Assembly (NCBI GenBank): GCA_910580015.1 | Contig: CAJTVT010000020.1 | Location: forward strand, 1 to 49,077 | DNA: 49,077 bases | Direction: 5' to 3' | DNA from: an uncultured Lachnospiraceae bacterium | GTDB lineage: Bacteria > Bacillota > Clostridia > Lachnospirales > Lachnospiraceae | Shown here: one piece after another, positions 34,152-42,988 of the stretch | How the letters are laid out: each line of letters starts with the position of its first letter | How positions within the stretch are numbered: the stretch's first letter is position 1 | Made by a program: the position numbers and the translations under genes | The notes under the pieces: generated by a model | Seen by the model: only the letters and a program-made list of their open reading frames with translations | What the model was told of the DNA's origin: nothing | Databases searched by the model: none

Positions 34152-35683
34152 ACAGGCAAGCAAAGGTAATTATGATACAAGGAACCATGTCAGGAGCTGG
34201 AAAAAGCTTGATTACAGCAGGTCTATGTCGAATTTTTAAACAGGATGGCTTTCGCGTCTGCCCTTTTAAGTCTCAGAATATGGCGTTAAATTCTTTTGTC
34301 ACAAAGGAAGGATTGGAATTGGGGCGTGCCCAGGCTGTGCAGGCAGAAGCAGCAGGGATAGAGCCTTCTGTTTTGATGAATCCTATTTTATTAAAGCCCA
34401 CCAGCGATACCGGATCTCAGGTCATTGTGGCAGGTAGGGTTCGAGGGAATATGAGTGCGAGAGAATATTTTTCGTATAAAAAAACGCTGATACCAGACAT
34501 TTTAAATGCGTACCATCAATTGGAGCAGGAGTACGAGATCATTGTGGTGGAAGGTGCAGGTTCCCCAGCCGAAATTAATTTAAATCAGCAGGACATTGTA
34601 AATATGGGGCTGGCAGAGCTTTTGGACGCCCCTGTATTGTTGACGGGAGATATTGATCGAGGAGGGGTATTCGCCCAGCTTGCAGGAACGGTAATGCTGC
34701 TGAAGCCAGAAGAAAAAGCAAGGATCCAAGGAATGATTATCAATAAATTCCGAGGAGATCAAAGTATTTTAGATCCTGGCGTGGAGATGATACAACAAAT
34801 AACCAAGATTCCAGTGGTTGGGGTGGTTCCATATATGCAGGTGGATATTGAGGAGGAGGACAGCATGACCACACGGTTTGCAGCATCAAATCCCTTCGGT
34901 TTGCTGGAGCTTGCAGTGATTCGTCTGCCTCATATTTCTAATTTTACAGATTTTGCGGTCTTAGAGGGGAGGACATATGTGAATCTTTATTATGTCACCA
35001 GCCCAACTCAGCTTGGAGAGCCAGATATGATCCTTCTGCCAGGGACGAAGAATACCCTTGGGGATTTGAGATGGCTCAGAGAAAGTGGACTGGAAGCGGC
35101 GATCTGTAGAGCAAAAGAGAAGGGATGTGTGGTGTTTGGTATCTGTGGTGGTTATCAGATGCTGGGCAGGAGGATTTCCGATCCAGAACAGATGGAAGAA
35201 GGAGGTTCCATGAGAGGTATGGAATTGCTGCCGTCAGTCACAACCCTGACGAAGAATAAGACTAGAACACAGGTGCAGGGGCATCTTGAGACACTTTCCG
35301 GTGTTTTAGAGGAATTATCTGGGATGGCGCTGGAAGGTTATGAGATTCATATGGGTGTGTCAGAGGTGTTCCCAGAGGAAGGGGTATCTGCCATGGCAGA
35401 GATCACAACGCACACTGGGCCAAAGCAGGAAGTTTCCGTGGATGGATGCTGCAAAGAGAATGTGTATGGCACATATATCCATGGCATTTTTGATGGAGAC
35501 GGCATAGCAAGTGCCTTGTTTGCAGCTCTGGCAAAAAAGAAAGGGGTTTCGCTGGCGCCTGTTTGTGAGCCAAGTCGTCGCGCATACAAAGAGACGCAAT
35601 ATAATCTGTTGGCGGACACTTTGCGGAGCCATTTGGATATGGAATCTATTTATCGTATCATGGAGGGAGAGAGGCGGAAATGA
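34148..35683 (+). CDS. cbiP: Cobyric acid synthase (CbiP/CobQ)
   Basis: Amidates carboxylates b, d, e and g of adenosylcobyrinate a,c-diamide using glutamine and ATP. The dethiobiotin-synthetase-like domain starts with MIQGTMSGAGKSLITAGLCR and has FKSQNMALNSFVT and VVEGAGSPAEINL. The glutaminase domain carries Cys333 in FGICGGYQML and His in YGTYIHGIFD. Length 511 aa is typical. The ATG overlaps the upstream TGA and its TGA overlaps the cbiC ATG, so translation is coupled on both sides. Confidence 0.96.
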   Translation: MNRQAKVIMIQGTMSGAGKSLITAGLCRIFKQDGFRVCPFKSQNMALNSFVTKEGLELGRAQAVQAEAAGIEPSVLMNPILLKPTSDTGSQVIVAGRVRGNMSAREYFSYKKTLIPDILNAYHQLEQEYEIIVVEGAGSPAEINLNQQDIVNMGLAELLDAPVLLTGDIDRGGVFAQLAGTVMLLKPEEKARIQGMIINKFRGDQSILDPGVEMIQQITKIPVVGVVPYMQVDIEEEDSMTTRFAASNPFGLLELAVIRLPHISNFTDFAVLEGRTYVNLYYVTSPTQLGEPDMILLPGTKNTLGDLRWLRESGLEAAICRAKEKGCVVFGICGGYQMLGRRISDPEQMEEGGSMRGMELLPSVTTLTKNKTRTQVQGHLETLSGVLEELSGMALEGYEIHMGVSEVFPEEGVSAMAEITTHTGPKQEVSVDGCCKENVYGTYIHGIFDGDGIASALFAALAKKKGVSLAPVCEPSRRAYKETQYNLLADTLRSHLDMESIYRIMEGERRK

Positions 35684-36330
35684 AAATACAATTAGAGCAG
35701 GTACAGCCAAAAGAAATTGAGGAGCGAAGTTTTGAAATCATTGCAGAAGAGTTGGAAAAAATGCAAATAGAGCTTAAGGAACCATATGCGCCTATTGTAA
35801 AGAGAGTCATTCACACCACGGCTGATTTTGATTATGCGAAAAATCTTGTCTTTTCTCCAGATGTATTACAGTTGGCATTGGAATTGTTAAAGCGGAAAGC
35901 CTGTATTGTGACAGATACCCAGATGGCAATGGCAGGAATTAACAAAAAAGCGTTGAGGGAATTGGGGATTCAGGTTTATAATTTTATGGGTGATGAGGAT
36001 GTGGCGCAAAAAGCAAAGGAAAATAAGACGACACGGGCGGCAGCCTGTATGGAAAAGGCATCAGAATTGGAGGGGCCTGTTATTTTTGCAATTGGGAATG
36101 CACCTACGGCGTTAGTGCGGATTTATGAGCTGGTACAGGAGGGAAAGCTTACACCTGCGTTGGTTATTGGAACACCAGTAGGTTTTGTCAATGTGGAGCA
36201 GTCCAAGGAGCTGATACTTACCCTTCCCATACCCTATATGATTGCAAGAGGGCGAAAGGGCGGCAGCAATGTGGCAGCGGCGATTGTAAATGCACTGCTG
36301 TACCAGTTGTATGACCGCAGGTTGCTGTGA
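35680..36330 (+). CDS. cbiC: Precorrin-8X methylmutase / cobalt-precorrin-8 methylmutase
   Basis: Moves the C-11 methyl group to C-12 to form (cob)hydrogenobyrinate. It has 216 aa, with the catalytic His45 in RVIHTTADFDYA. Other markers are VTDTQMAMAGIN, RAAACMEKA, IGNAPTALVRIYEL and the C-terminal GRKGGSNVAAAIVNALLY. The start overlaps the cbiP stop (ATGA). hemA follows 40 bases later. Confidence 0.96.
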   Translation: MKIQLEQVQPKEIEERSFEIIAEELEKMQIELKEPYAPIVKRVIHTTADFDYAKNLVFSPDVLQLALELLKRKACIVTDTQMAMAGINKKALRELGIQVYNFMGDEDVAQKAKENKTTRAAACMEKASELEGPVIFAIGNAPTALVRIYELVQEGKLTPALVIGTPVGFVNVEQSKELILTLPIPYMIARGRKGGSNVAAAIVNALLYQLYDRRLL

Positions 36331-36370
36331 AAATTCGTATGTGCAAAAAGCATATAGAATAGAGGTTATC

Positions 36371-37618
36371 ATGAATTTAAAGATGATTGGAATTGACTTT
36401 ACTACAGCAGAAATTGATATCAGGCAGAGCTTTTCTTTTACCAAAAAGGCGATGGCATCTGCCATGGAGCAAATTCGATTAAATCCTCAAATTCGAGGGT
36501 GCGTTCTGATTTCCACTTGCAATCGGATGGAATTGTGGCTCAGCCTTGCCAGGGAATCGAAGCTTTCACTTCCAGAGTTTTTGTGCAGTTTGAAAGGGCT
36601 CTCTGGAAAAGAGTATCACAAATATTTGGTGGAGCGTCAAAATAAACAGGCAGTGGAACATTTATTTTATTTGAGTGCTGGGATGAAATCCCAAATTCTG
36701 GGAGAAGATCAAATTTTAACACAGGTCAAAGAGGCGTTAGCCTTTGCAAGAGAACAAGAGTGTACCGATCGAGCCTTGGAGGTGCTGTTTCGGATGGCGG
36801 TGACTGCCGGGAAACAGGTGAAAGCCAATGTGGTTTTGGACAAGGCAAATTTTTCAGCAGCTCATCATGCCGTAGAATTTCTGAAAAATCAGGGCTATGA
36901 ATTGGAGAGGAAAATCTGCCTTGTCATCGGAAATGGAGAGATGGGAAAATTGATGGCACAGGCGTTGATGGAGGAGGGAGCAGATGTGACGGTTACGGTT
37001 CGTCAATACCGAAGTGGTATCGTTAAGATTCCGATTGGGGCGAAACGTATGGATTATGGAGAGCGCTATCAGTATATTCCAAAGTGTGATTTTGTGATAT
37101 CTGCAACAGCAAGTCCGAATTTGACGATTACCAGGGATGGGCTGCACTCCTGCTGGGAGAATGTGTATTCTTGTCAGCAGAAAGCGCAGGTATTTGTGGA
37201 TCTTGCTGTCCCTAGAGATATGGAGCCTGCCATTGCCGAAATGGAGAATGTAAGCTATTATGATATGGACAGCCTTCCCATGGAGTCAAAGTCTGATAAA
37301 ATGCGCCACCAGTATCAGTTGGCCGAAAAGATTCTGTCCGAAGAAATACAAAAATTTCTGGACTGGCAGGAGTGCCGGAATTTGGTGCCTAGAATACAGC
37401 AAATTGGGGCAGATGCGGCAAAGGAGCTGGTATGGAGAATGGAAAAAATTTTTCGCAATTTAGATCTGCCAGAGACGCAAAAGGAGCTGTTGCGCAGGCA
37501 GTTGGAAGAGACCACAGAGAAAGTGGTGGATAAATTACTGTTTGAGTTGCGTGACCAAGCAGAACAAGAGACGCTTCAGAGGACAATCGAAATATTAGAG
37601 AAAGTCTATCGTATATAG
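36371..37618 (+). CDS. hemA: Glutamyl-tRNA reductase
   Basis: First committed enzyme of the C5 tetrapyrrole pathway, reducing glutamyl-tRNA to glutamate-1-semialdehyde with NADPH. It has 415 aa. Catalytic Cys50 lies in STCNRMELW; GEDQILTQVKEAL, the NADP-binding VIGNGEMGKLMAQAL and a C-terminal dimerisation helix are present. The start at 36371 follows GAGGTTATC; an earlier in-frame ATG overlaps cbiC. Its place between cbiC and hemC shows that precursor supply and corrin synthesis are co-transcribed. A C-terminal ferrochelatase-like extension is absent. Confidence 0.95.
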   Translation: MNLKMIGIDFTTAEIDIRQSFSFTKKAMASAMEQIRLNPQIRGCVLISTCNRMELWLSLARESKLSLPEFLCSLKGLSGKEYHKYLVERQNKQAVEHLFYLSAGMKSQILGEDQILTQVKEALAFAREQECTDRALEVLFRMAVTAGKQVKANVVLDKANFSAAHHAVEFLKNQGYELERKICLVIGNGEMGKLMAQALMEEGADVTVTVRQYRSGIVKIPIGAKRMDYGERYQYIPKCDFVISATASPNLTITRDGLHSCWENVYSCQQKAQVFVDLAVPRDMEPAIAEMENVSYYDMDSLPMESKSDKMRHQYQLAEKILSEEIQKFLDWQECRNLVPRIQQIGADAAKELVWRMEKIFRNLDLPETQKELLRRQLEETTEKVVDKLLFELRDQAEQETLQRTIEILEKVYRI

Positions 37619-37640
37619 TTGAGAAAGGAATCGAATTTTA

Positions 37641-38153
37641 ATGGAGATGTGGGATATTTATGACAGTAACAAACAGCGCACTGGCAGAACCATGAAACGA
37701 AATGACTGGTGTCTGAAGGAGGGGGAATATCATCTTACGGTGCTTGGCGTAGTCATGCGTCCAGATGGAAAATTCTTGATTACCAGGCGGGTACTGACAA
37801 AAGCTTGGGCGCCTGGTTGGTGGGAAGTTTCTGGTGGAGCTGCACTTGCAGGGGAGGAATCCAAAGATGCGGTCATTCGGGAAGTCAAAGAGGAGACTGG
37901 GCTTGATGTGTCAGATTGTAAAGGCGGATATCTGTTTACGTATCAACGCGAAAATCCAGGGGAGGGAGACAATTATTTTGTGGATGTATACCGGTTTGTG
38001 CTGGATTTTGACGAATCGGATGTTCAGCTACAGCAAGAGGAAGCAGCAGGTTTTATGTTGGCAGACAGGGAACAGATAAAAGAGCTGGCTAGACAGGGGA
38101 TTTTTCTTCATTATGACAGTATCAAGCAGGCATTTTCGGAGGAGATGGAATGA
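37641..38153 (+). CDS. NUDIX hydrolase
   Basis: A 170-aa pyrophosphohydrolase. The NUDIX box G-x5-E-x7-R-E-x2-E-E-x-G is visible as GGAALAGEESKDAVIREVKE followed by ETGLDV. The start MEMWDIYDSNKQRTG resembles IPP-isomerase-like/YfcD-type NUDIX proteins. The ATG at 37641 has GAAAGGAATCG upstream. The stop overlaps the next gene's ATG, placing it inside the heme/siroheme operon. Substrate is unknown; a housekeeping or nucleotide-clearance role is possible. Confidence 0.9.
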   Translation: MEMWDIYDSNKQRTGRTMKRNDWCLKEGEYHLTVLGVVMRPDGKFLITRRVLTKAWAPGWWEVSGGAALAGEESKDAVIREVKEETGLDVSDCKGGYLFTYQRENPGEGDNYFVDVYRFVLDFDESDVQLQQEEAAGFMLADREQIKELARQGIFLHYDSIKQAFSEEME

Positions 38154-38638
38154 CAGAGTATTTTCCATTGTTCGTAGATATGAATGACAAAGAGATTCGA
38201 GTTTTTGGAGGCGGGGCCATTGCGCTGCGGCGTGTGAAATCGCTGCTCTCCTTTGGAGCAAGGGTAACTGTGGTTTCTCCTGAGATGGTCGAGGAATTGG
38301 AAGTGTTGGCAAGTCAGCAGGAAAAGCTAAATCTTGAGTATCGCAGATATCGTCCCAGTGAGCTTGAAGAGGAGGATTTTGTTCTGGCGGCAACGGACGA
38401 CAGAGGGGTAAATGATACAATTTATCGAGAATGCCATCATAAGGCCATCCCAGTGAATGTGGCGTCTGACAAAGAGAAATGTGATTTTTATTTCCCAGGG
38501 ATCGTAAAGGTTGGGGATCTGGTTGTAGGGGTGACAGCTCAGGGAAGAGACCATAGAAAAGCGGCGGAGGCAGTAGAGAAGATCCGAGAACTGCTCTTGC
38601 GCTTTGGGAAGGAGTGTGAGGATGGGACGAAAGATTAG
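38150..38638 (+). CDS. Precorrin-2 dehydrogenase / siroheme-synthase N-terminal domain protein
   Basis: NAD-dependent oxidation of precorrin-2 to sirohydrochlorin (SirC/MET8/CysG-N type), at the branch point of siroheme and anaerobic cobalamin synthesis. It has 162 aa. The N-terminus YFPLFVDMNDKEIRVFGGGA carries the Rossmann GGGxIAxRR motif (GGGAIALRRVKSLL), followed by VTVVSPEM, FVLAATDDRGVND and CDFYFPGIV. The usual C-terminal dimerisation region is shortened. The start overlaps the NUDIX stop (ATGA), and the end overlaps hemC by 17 bases. Confidence 0.9.
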   Translation: MTEYFPLFVDMNDKEIRVFGGGAIALRRVKSLLSFGARVTVVSPEMVEELEVLASQQEKLNLEYRRYRPSELEEEDFVLAATDDRGVNDTIYRECHHKAIPVNVASDKEKCDFYFPGIVKVGDLVVGVTAQGRDHRKAAEAVEKIRELLLRFGKECEDGTKD

Positions 38639-39506
38639 AATTGGAACCAGGGAAAGCCGTCTGGCGGTGATACAGGCGGAGCTTTTGGCAGATGCGATCT
38701 GGCGTTCTCACAAAGAGTTGGAACCAGAGCTTGTAACGATGAAGACCACTGGGGATCGGATTTTAGATCGGACGTTGGATCAGATTGGCGGCAAAGGATT
38801 GTTTGTCAAGGAGTTGGATCGGGCCCTTAGAGAAAATCGCAGTGATTTGTCTGTCCACAGCTTGAAGGATGTGCCTATGGAGGTGCCCAAAGATCTTCCT
38901 CTGTTGGGTTTTTCCAGACGGGAGGACGCAAGAGATGTATTAGTATTGCCAAAGGAGGTAGATACATTGGATCCCTTGTTACCGCTGGGATGTTCCAGCG
39001 CAAGACGCACACTTCAGTTAAAGAAGTTGTTTCCACAAATGACGATCAAAAGTGTCCGAGGGAATGTGTTGACTCGGCTGGAAAAGCTGGATCGGGGAGA
39101 ATACAGCGGCCTAGTATTGGCAGCGGCTGGATTAAAACGGCTCAGACTGGAAGAACGAATCAGCCGTTATTTTTCTATAGAGGAGATTCTGCCCGCTGCC
39201 GGTCAAGGAATCCTTGCCGTTCAGGGAAGACTGGGAGAAGATAATTCTTATTTGCAGGGGTTTTTTGATGAGGACAGCGCTTGGTGTGCCAAGGCAGAAC
39301 GCAGCTTTGTGACAGCGCTGGAAGGGGGATGCAGTTCCCCGATTGCAGCATATGCCAGTCTGGAGCAGGAGACGGGCAAGCTTACCCTTACTGGGCTGTA
39401 TGCCAAGGAGGGGAGCAGAGACTATAAAAAGATGCAGATCTGTGGGGCAAAGGAAGATGCAGAGGTCCTTGGCAGGAGGCTTGCCCATAATATGAGAGAA
39501 ATCTGA
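38622..39506 (+). CDS. hemC: Porphobilinogen deaminase (hydroxymethylbilane synthase)
   Basis: Polymerises four porphobilinogens to hydroxymethylbilane. It has 294 aa. Markers are RIGTRESRLAVIQAEL, KGLFVKELDRALRE, DLSVHSLKDVPME, and the cofactor-attachment Cys237 in EGGCSSPIAAYA. The start is taken at 38622 (MGRKIRIG) after AAGGAG at 7-base spacing; an in-frame TTG 18 bases earlier is part of that site region. It is the last gene of the tetrapyrrole run. A 111-base gap with a new promoter follows. Confidence 0.96.
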   Translation: MGRKIRIGTRESRLAVIQAELLADAIWRSHKELEPELVTMKTTGDRILDRTLDQIGGKGLFVKELDRALRENRSDLSVHSLKDVPMEVPKDLPLLGFSRREDARDVLVLPKEVDTLDPLLPLGCSSARRTLQLKKLFPQMTIKSVRGNVLTRLEKLDRGEYSGLVLAAAGLKRLRLEERISRYFSIEEILPAAGQGILAVQGRLGEDNSYLQGFFDEDSAWCAKAERSFVTALEGGCSSPIAAYASLEQETGKLTLTGLYAKEGSRDYKKMQICGAKEDAEVLGRRLAHNMREI

Positions 39507-39552
39507 GATAGTACAAAGCGTAAAATCGTTAGCAGCTTTCTAAAAACATTTA

Positions 39553-39581
39553 TCGACTTTTGCTCTTTTCTATGCTATAAT
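39553..39581 (+). promoter_or_regulatory. Promoter for the GTPase-NYN gene
   Basis: TCGACT (39553-39558), 17 bases, perfect TATAAT (39576-39581), 37 bases before the ATG. Confidence 0.65.
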
Positions 39582-39617
39582 GGCTTAATTATTACAACAT
39601 AGAAAGGGGCATCTTAG

Positions 39618-42317
39618 ATGGGGGAAACATCTGAAAAAAAGCCGCAAAACCAGATATGTGCCGCTCTGCTCGCCCATGTGGACGCAGGAAAAACGACGCT
39701 TTCCGAAGCGCTGTTGTATACGAGCGGAATGATACGCAGCCTTGGGAGGGTGGACAACCGAGATGCTTTTTTAGATACAAATGAGATGGAGCGGGCAAGG
39801 GGAATTACAATTTTTTCAAAACAGGCGGTGTTAAAACTTCCAAATACCACAATAACATTGCTGGACACGCCGGGACATGTGGATTTTTCGGCAGAGATGG
39901 AACGGACGTTGCAAGTGCTGGATTATGCCATTTTGGTAATCAGTGGTTCAGACGGCGTTCAAGGACATACGCGCACTTTATGGCAGCTTTTGAAGAAATA
40001 TAAAATTCCAGTGTTTCTCTTCGTCAATAAAATGGATCAGCCAGATACCAGCCGCCAGAAATTGATGGAGGAATTGAAAGAAAAGCTAGAGGAAAACTGT
40101 CTTGATTTTACAGAGATGGACACAGAGGAATTTCAAGAAAACGTGGCAATGTGCCGAGAAGATGTGCTGGAATATTATTTGGAATATGGAAGGGTGACAG
40201 AAGATCATATAAAGGAGCTGATTTTGCAGAGGAAAATGTTCCCCTGCTTTTTTGGGTCTGCGCTGAAGCTGAACGGGATTGAGGAGTTGATAACAGGGCT
40301 TGAAACATATACGGTTTCAGCGCCCTATCCGAAAGAATTTGGAGCAAAAGTTTTTAAGATTACCAGGGACAACCAAGGAAACAGAGTGACCCATCTCAAG
40401 ATTACAGGAGGTAGCCTAAAAGTCAAGGATTCTCCCACAGAAAGTCAGGAGAAAGTGAATCAGATCCGCATTTACTCTGGCGATAAATTTGAATCTGTGC
40501 AGGAGGCGAGGGCTGGAACAATCTGTGCTGTCACAGGATTACAACAGACGCGTCCAGGCGAGGGGCTCGGCCAAGAGAAGGACTCCCCGATGCCTGTGCT
40601 GATTCCAGTGTTGACCTGCCAGGTCTTTTTACCAGAAGGATATGATAAGGCTAAAATGATGGAAAATTTTAGCAGGCTCCAGGAGGAGGAACCACAACTT
40701 CACGTCCTTTGGGATGAAAGGCTTCAGGAAATTCGCGTCCAGGCAATGGGAGAAGTGCAATTGGAAATCTTGAAAAGTCTGGTGTGGGAGCGTTTTGGCG
40801 TGGAGGTGTCCTTTGGGGAAGGAAGTATTTTATATAAGGAAACGATCTTGGCTCCGGTGGAAGGGGTCGGTCATTATGAACCTTTGCGACATTATGCGGA
40901 GGTACATTTGCTGTTGGAACCAGGGGAGCCAGGGAGCGGTTTGAAATTTGAGACTGTTTGCAGTGAGGATATGCTGGAACGGAACTGGCAGCGTCTAGTA
41001 CGAACCCATCTGGAGGAAAAAGAACATAAGGGTGTGTTGACGGGAGCCTCGATTACAGATATGAAGATCACCTTGACGGCAGGCCGCGCGCATCTAAAAC
41101 ATACCGAAGGAGGAGATTTCAGACAAGCCACCTATCGTGCTCTGCGCCAGGGACTGATGGAGGCGGATTCTATACTTTTAGAACCTGTCTATGCGTTTCG
41201 CCTGGAGGTGCCAGAGCAGATGATGGGACGTGCTATGACGGATGTGGAACGAATGCATGGAACCTTTGAAGCTCCCAGAATGCAGGGAGATATGGCAGTA
41301 ATTGAGGGGACTGCACCAGCTTCCCAGATGGGAGGCTATCAAAAAGAGGTTATCCAATATACCAGAGGGGAGGGCATTCTTTTGTGCACCTTAAAAGGGT
41401 ATGAACCTTGCCATAATCCGGAGGAAGTGATATCTCAGAGTGGTTATGAGGCGGAACGGGATTTGGAAAATTCCCCAGATTCTGTATTTTGCGCTCATGG
41501 AGCAGGATTTGTAGTCAAATGGCAGCAGGTCAAAGAGCGAATGCATGTGGAGACGCCAGATTGGGTGCGTAAGATTCTGGAAGGCGTTGATGATTCCAGG
41601 ACTGCGAGCCATTCTGTGGGTACTACAGAACATAGTGTATGGAAGGAGGAAGCCTGGATCGGGGAGGATGAGGTAGAAGCGATACTTTCTCAGACCGTGG
41701 GGGCAAACAGGCAGAATGGCCAAAAGGGAAAAAGGGGCTGGAATCGGAAGAAAAAAGAGGAAAAAAATTATATTCCTTCTGTGACACGTTCTTTTCGTAT
41801 GCCAGAGAAAAAAGAAGAATATTTTCTGGTGGATGGCTATAATATTATTTTTGCCTGGCAGGAATTGAAAGAACTGGCGGAAGTGAATATTGACAGCGCC
41901 AGAGGCAGACTTTTGGATATGATGTGTAATTATCAGGGCATTCGCGGATGTCATTTGATTGTGGTCTTTGACGCTTATCGGGTGCAGCAGCATCGGACGG
42001 AGATTTCAGATTATCATAATATCCATGTAGTGTTTACCAAGGAGGCAGAGACAGCAGATCAATATATTGAGAAATTTGCCCAAGAACATGCAAAGGACTA
42101 TCAGGTGACCGTTGCCACTTCGGATGGATTGGAACAGATTATCATTCGTGGTCAGGGCTGCGGCTTGCTCTCTGCGAAGGAGTTATTGCAGGATATCCAT
42201 CACAGGCAGAAGGAAATACAAGAAGAACTTGCAGAAAGTCGGAGGAAAGGAAGAACATTTCTGGGAGAATCTATGTCAATGGAACTGAAACAGCAGATTC
42301 AGGATGCAGAGAAATAA
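39618..42317 (+). CDS. TetM-like ribosomal GTPase fused to a Rae1/YacP-type NYN nuclease domain
   Basis: An 899-aa two-part protein. Residues 1 to about 660 look like a ribosomal-protection/EF-G-class GTPase: P-loop AHVDAGKTT at 19-27, ERARGITIF (switch I), LDTPGHVDFSAEM, and VNKMDQPD, then EF-G domains II-V. A basic linker (about 695-730, KGKRGWNRKKKEEKN) leads to an NYN/PIN-like domain (735-870) with LVDGYNII (Asp739), LIVVFDAYRV, FTKEAETADQYIE and VATSDGLEQI, motifs shared with B. subtilis Rae1 (YacP), a ribosome A-site endoribonuclease. A ribosome-directed mRNA cleavage or rescue factor is inferred. Calling it a tetracycline-resistance gene would be unsupported. Its start is 10 bases after AAAGGGG. 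Confidence 0.85.
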   Translation: MGETSEKKPQNQICAALLAHVDAGKTTLSEALLYTSGMIRSLGRVDNRDAFLDTNEMERARGITIFSKQAVLKLPNTTITLLDTPGHVDFSAEMERTLQVLDYAILVISGSDGVQGHTRTLWQLLKKYKIPVFLFVNKMDQPDTSRQKLMEELKEKLEENCLDFTEMDTEEFQENVAMCREDVLEYYLEYGRVTEDHIKELILQRKMFPCFFGSALKLNGIEELITGLETYTVSAPYPKEFGAKVFKITRDNQGNRVTHLKITGGSLKVKDSPTESQEKVNQIRIYSGDKFESVQEARAGTICAVTGLQQTRPGEGLGQEKDSPMPVLIPVLTCQVFLPEGYDKAKMMENFSRLQEEEPQLHVLWDERLQEIRVQAMGEVQLEILKSLVWERFGVEVSFGEGSILYKETILAPVEGVGHYEPLRHYAEVHLLLEPGEPGSGLKFETVCSEDMLERNWQRLVRTHLEEKEHKGVLTGASITDMKITLTAGRAHLKHTEGGDFRQATYRALRQGLMEADSILLEPVYAFRLEVPEQMMGRAMTDVERMHGTFEAPRMQGDMAVIEGTAPASQMGGYQKEVIQYTRGEGILLCTLKGYEPCHNPEEVISQSGYEAERDLENSPDSVFCAHGAGFVVKWQQVKERMHVETPDWVRKILEGVDDSRTASHSVGTTEHSVWKEEAWIGEDEVEAILSQTVGANRQNGQKGKRGWNRKKKEEKNYIPSVTRSFRMPEKKEEYFLVDGYNIIFAWQELKELAEVNIDSARGRLLDMMCNYQGIRGCHLIVVFDAYRVQQHRTEISDYHNIHVVFTKEAETADQYIEKFAQEHAKDYQVTVATSDGLEQIIIRGQGCGLLSAKELLQDIHHRQKEIQEELAESRRKGRTFLGESMSMELKQQIQDAEK

Positions 42318-42344
42318 AAATACAATAAGGAGTACATAAGAAAA

Positions 42345-42941
42345 ATGCGTAAGTTAGAGATATTGGTCAAATCGGTTTATGCTGGTTTTATGATTGGGAT
42401 CGGCGGTATAGTATATTTGTCCTTAGAAAATAAAGTAATAGGTTCGTTATTCTTTTCTTTTGGACTGCTTACCATTGTGACACAAGGTTTTTATTTATAT
42501 ACAGGCAAAATTGGATTTGTGAAAAAGACCGCAGAACTGTTGGATATGCTCATAATAGCAGCAGGAAATTATATTGGGACAGTTCTGGCTGCTGTTTTGT
42601 GTAAGGCCGCACATCTTAAGATTGACAGTTCAAGTCTGGTGGAAGCAAAATTGGGGAATGAAGTTGGAAATATTTTTGTGTTATCCATGTTTTGTGGCGT
42701 ATTGATGTACTTGGCAATTGACAATTATAACAAAAGCAAAAATATTGTGTTTATCATTGCACCTGTCATGATCTTTATCTTGTCAGGATTTGAACATTCT
42801 ATAGCTAATATGTTTTATTTTAATCTGGCCAGTGCATGGAGTGTGAAATCTGCGGGATATTTGATTTTGATGATCATTGGAAATGGGGTAGGAGCGAAAC
42901 TTTTTAGTTTTGGCCTGTCTTTTGGACAGACTAGAACGTAA
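42345..42941 (+). CDS. Formate/nitrite transporter (FNT)-family membrane protein
   Basis: A 198-aa membrane protein with about six helices. The first carries AGFMIGIGGIVYLSLEN and the next LYTGKIGF, both typical of FocA/NirC-type channels. The later segments ILSGFEHSIANMFYF and GNGVGAKLFSFGL match the family's second half. It is shorter than FocA (about 280), mainly in loops and C-terminus, as in many clostridial versions. It probably passes formate, nitrite or a similar small anion. AAGGAG is about 12 bases before ATG. A bidirectional terminator follows. Confidence 0.85.
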   Translation: MRKLEILVKSVYAGFMIGIGGIVYLSLENKVIGSLFFSFGLLTIVTQGFYLYTGKIGFVKKTAELLDMLIIAAGNYIGTVLAAVLCKAAHLKIDSSSLVEAKLGNEVGNIFVLSMFCGVLMYLAIDNYNKSKNIVFIIAPVMIFILSGFEHSIANMFYFNLASAWSVKSAGYLILMIIGNGVGAKLFSFGLSFGQTRT

Positions 42942-42953
42942 AACATGCAAAAA

Positions 42954-42987
42954 AATAAGAAAGCGTCATAGTTGGCGTTTTCTTATT
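42954..42987. terminator. Bidirectional terminator between FNT gene and XRE gene
   Basis: AATAAGAAAGCGTCA (42954-42968) pairs over 15 positions with TGGCGTTTTCTTATT (42973-42987), including two G-U pairs, with a 4-base loop and A/T-rich ends on both sides. Confidence 0.88.
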
Positions 42988-42988
42988 T

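Noticed and set aside
39618..42317. Tetracycline-resistance gene
   Set aside because: TetM-like motifs are present, but the C-terminal NYN domain and the chromosomal setting point to a cellular factor; resistance cannot be claimed.
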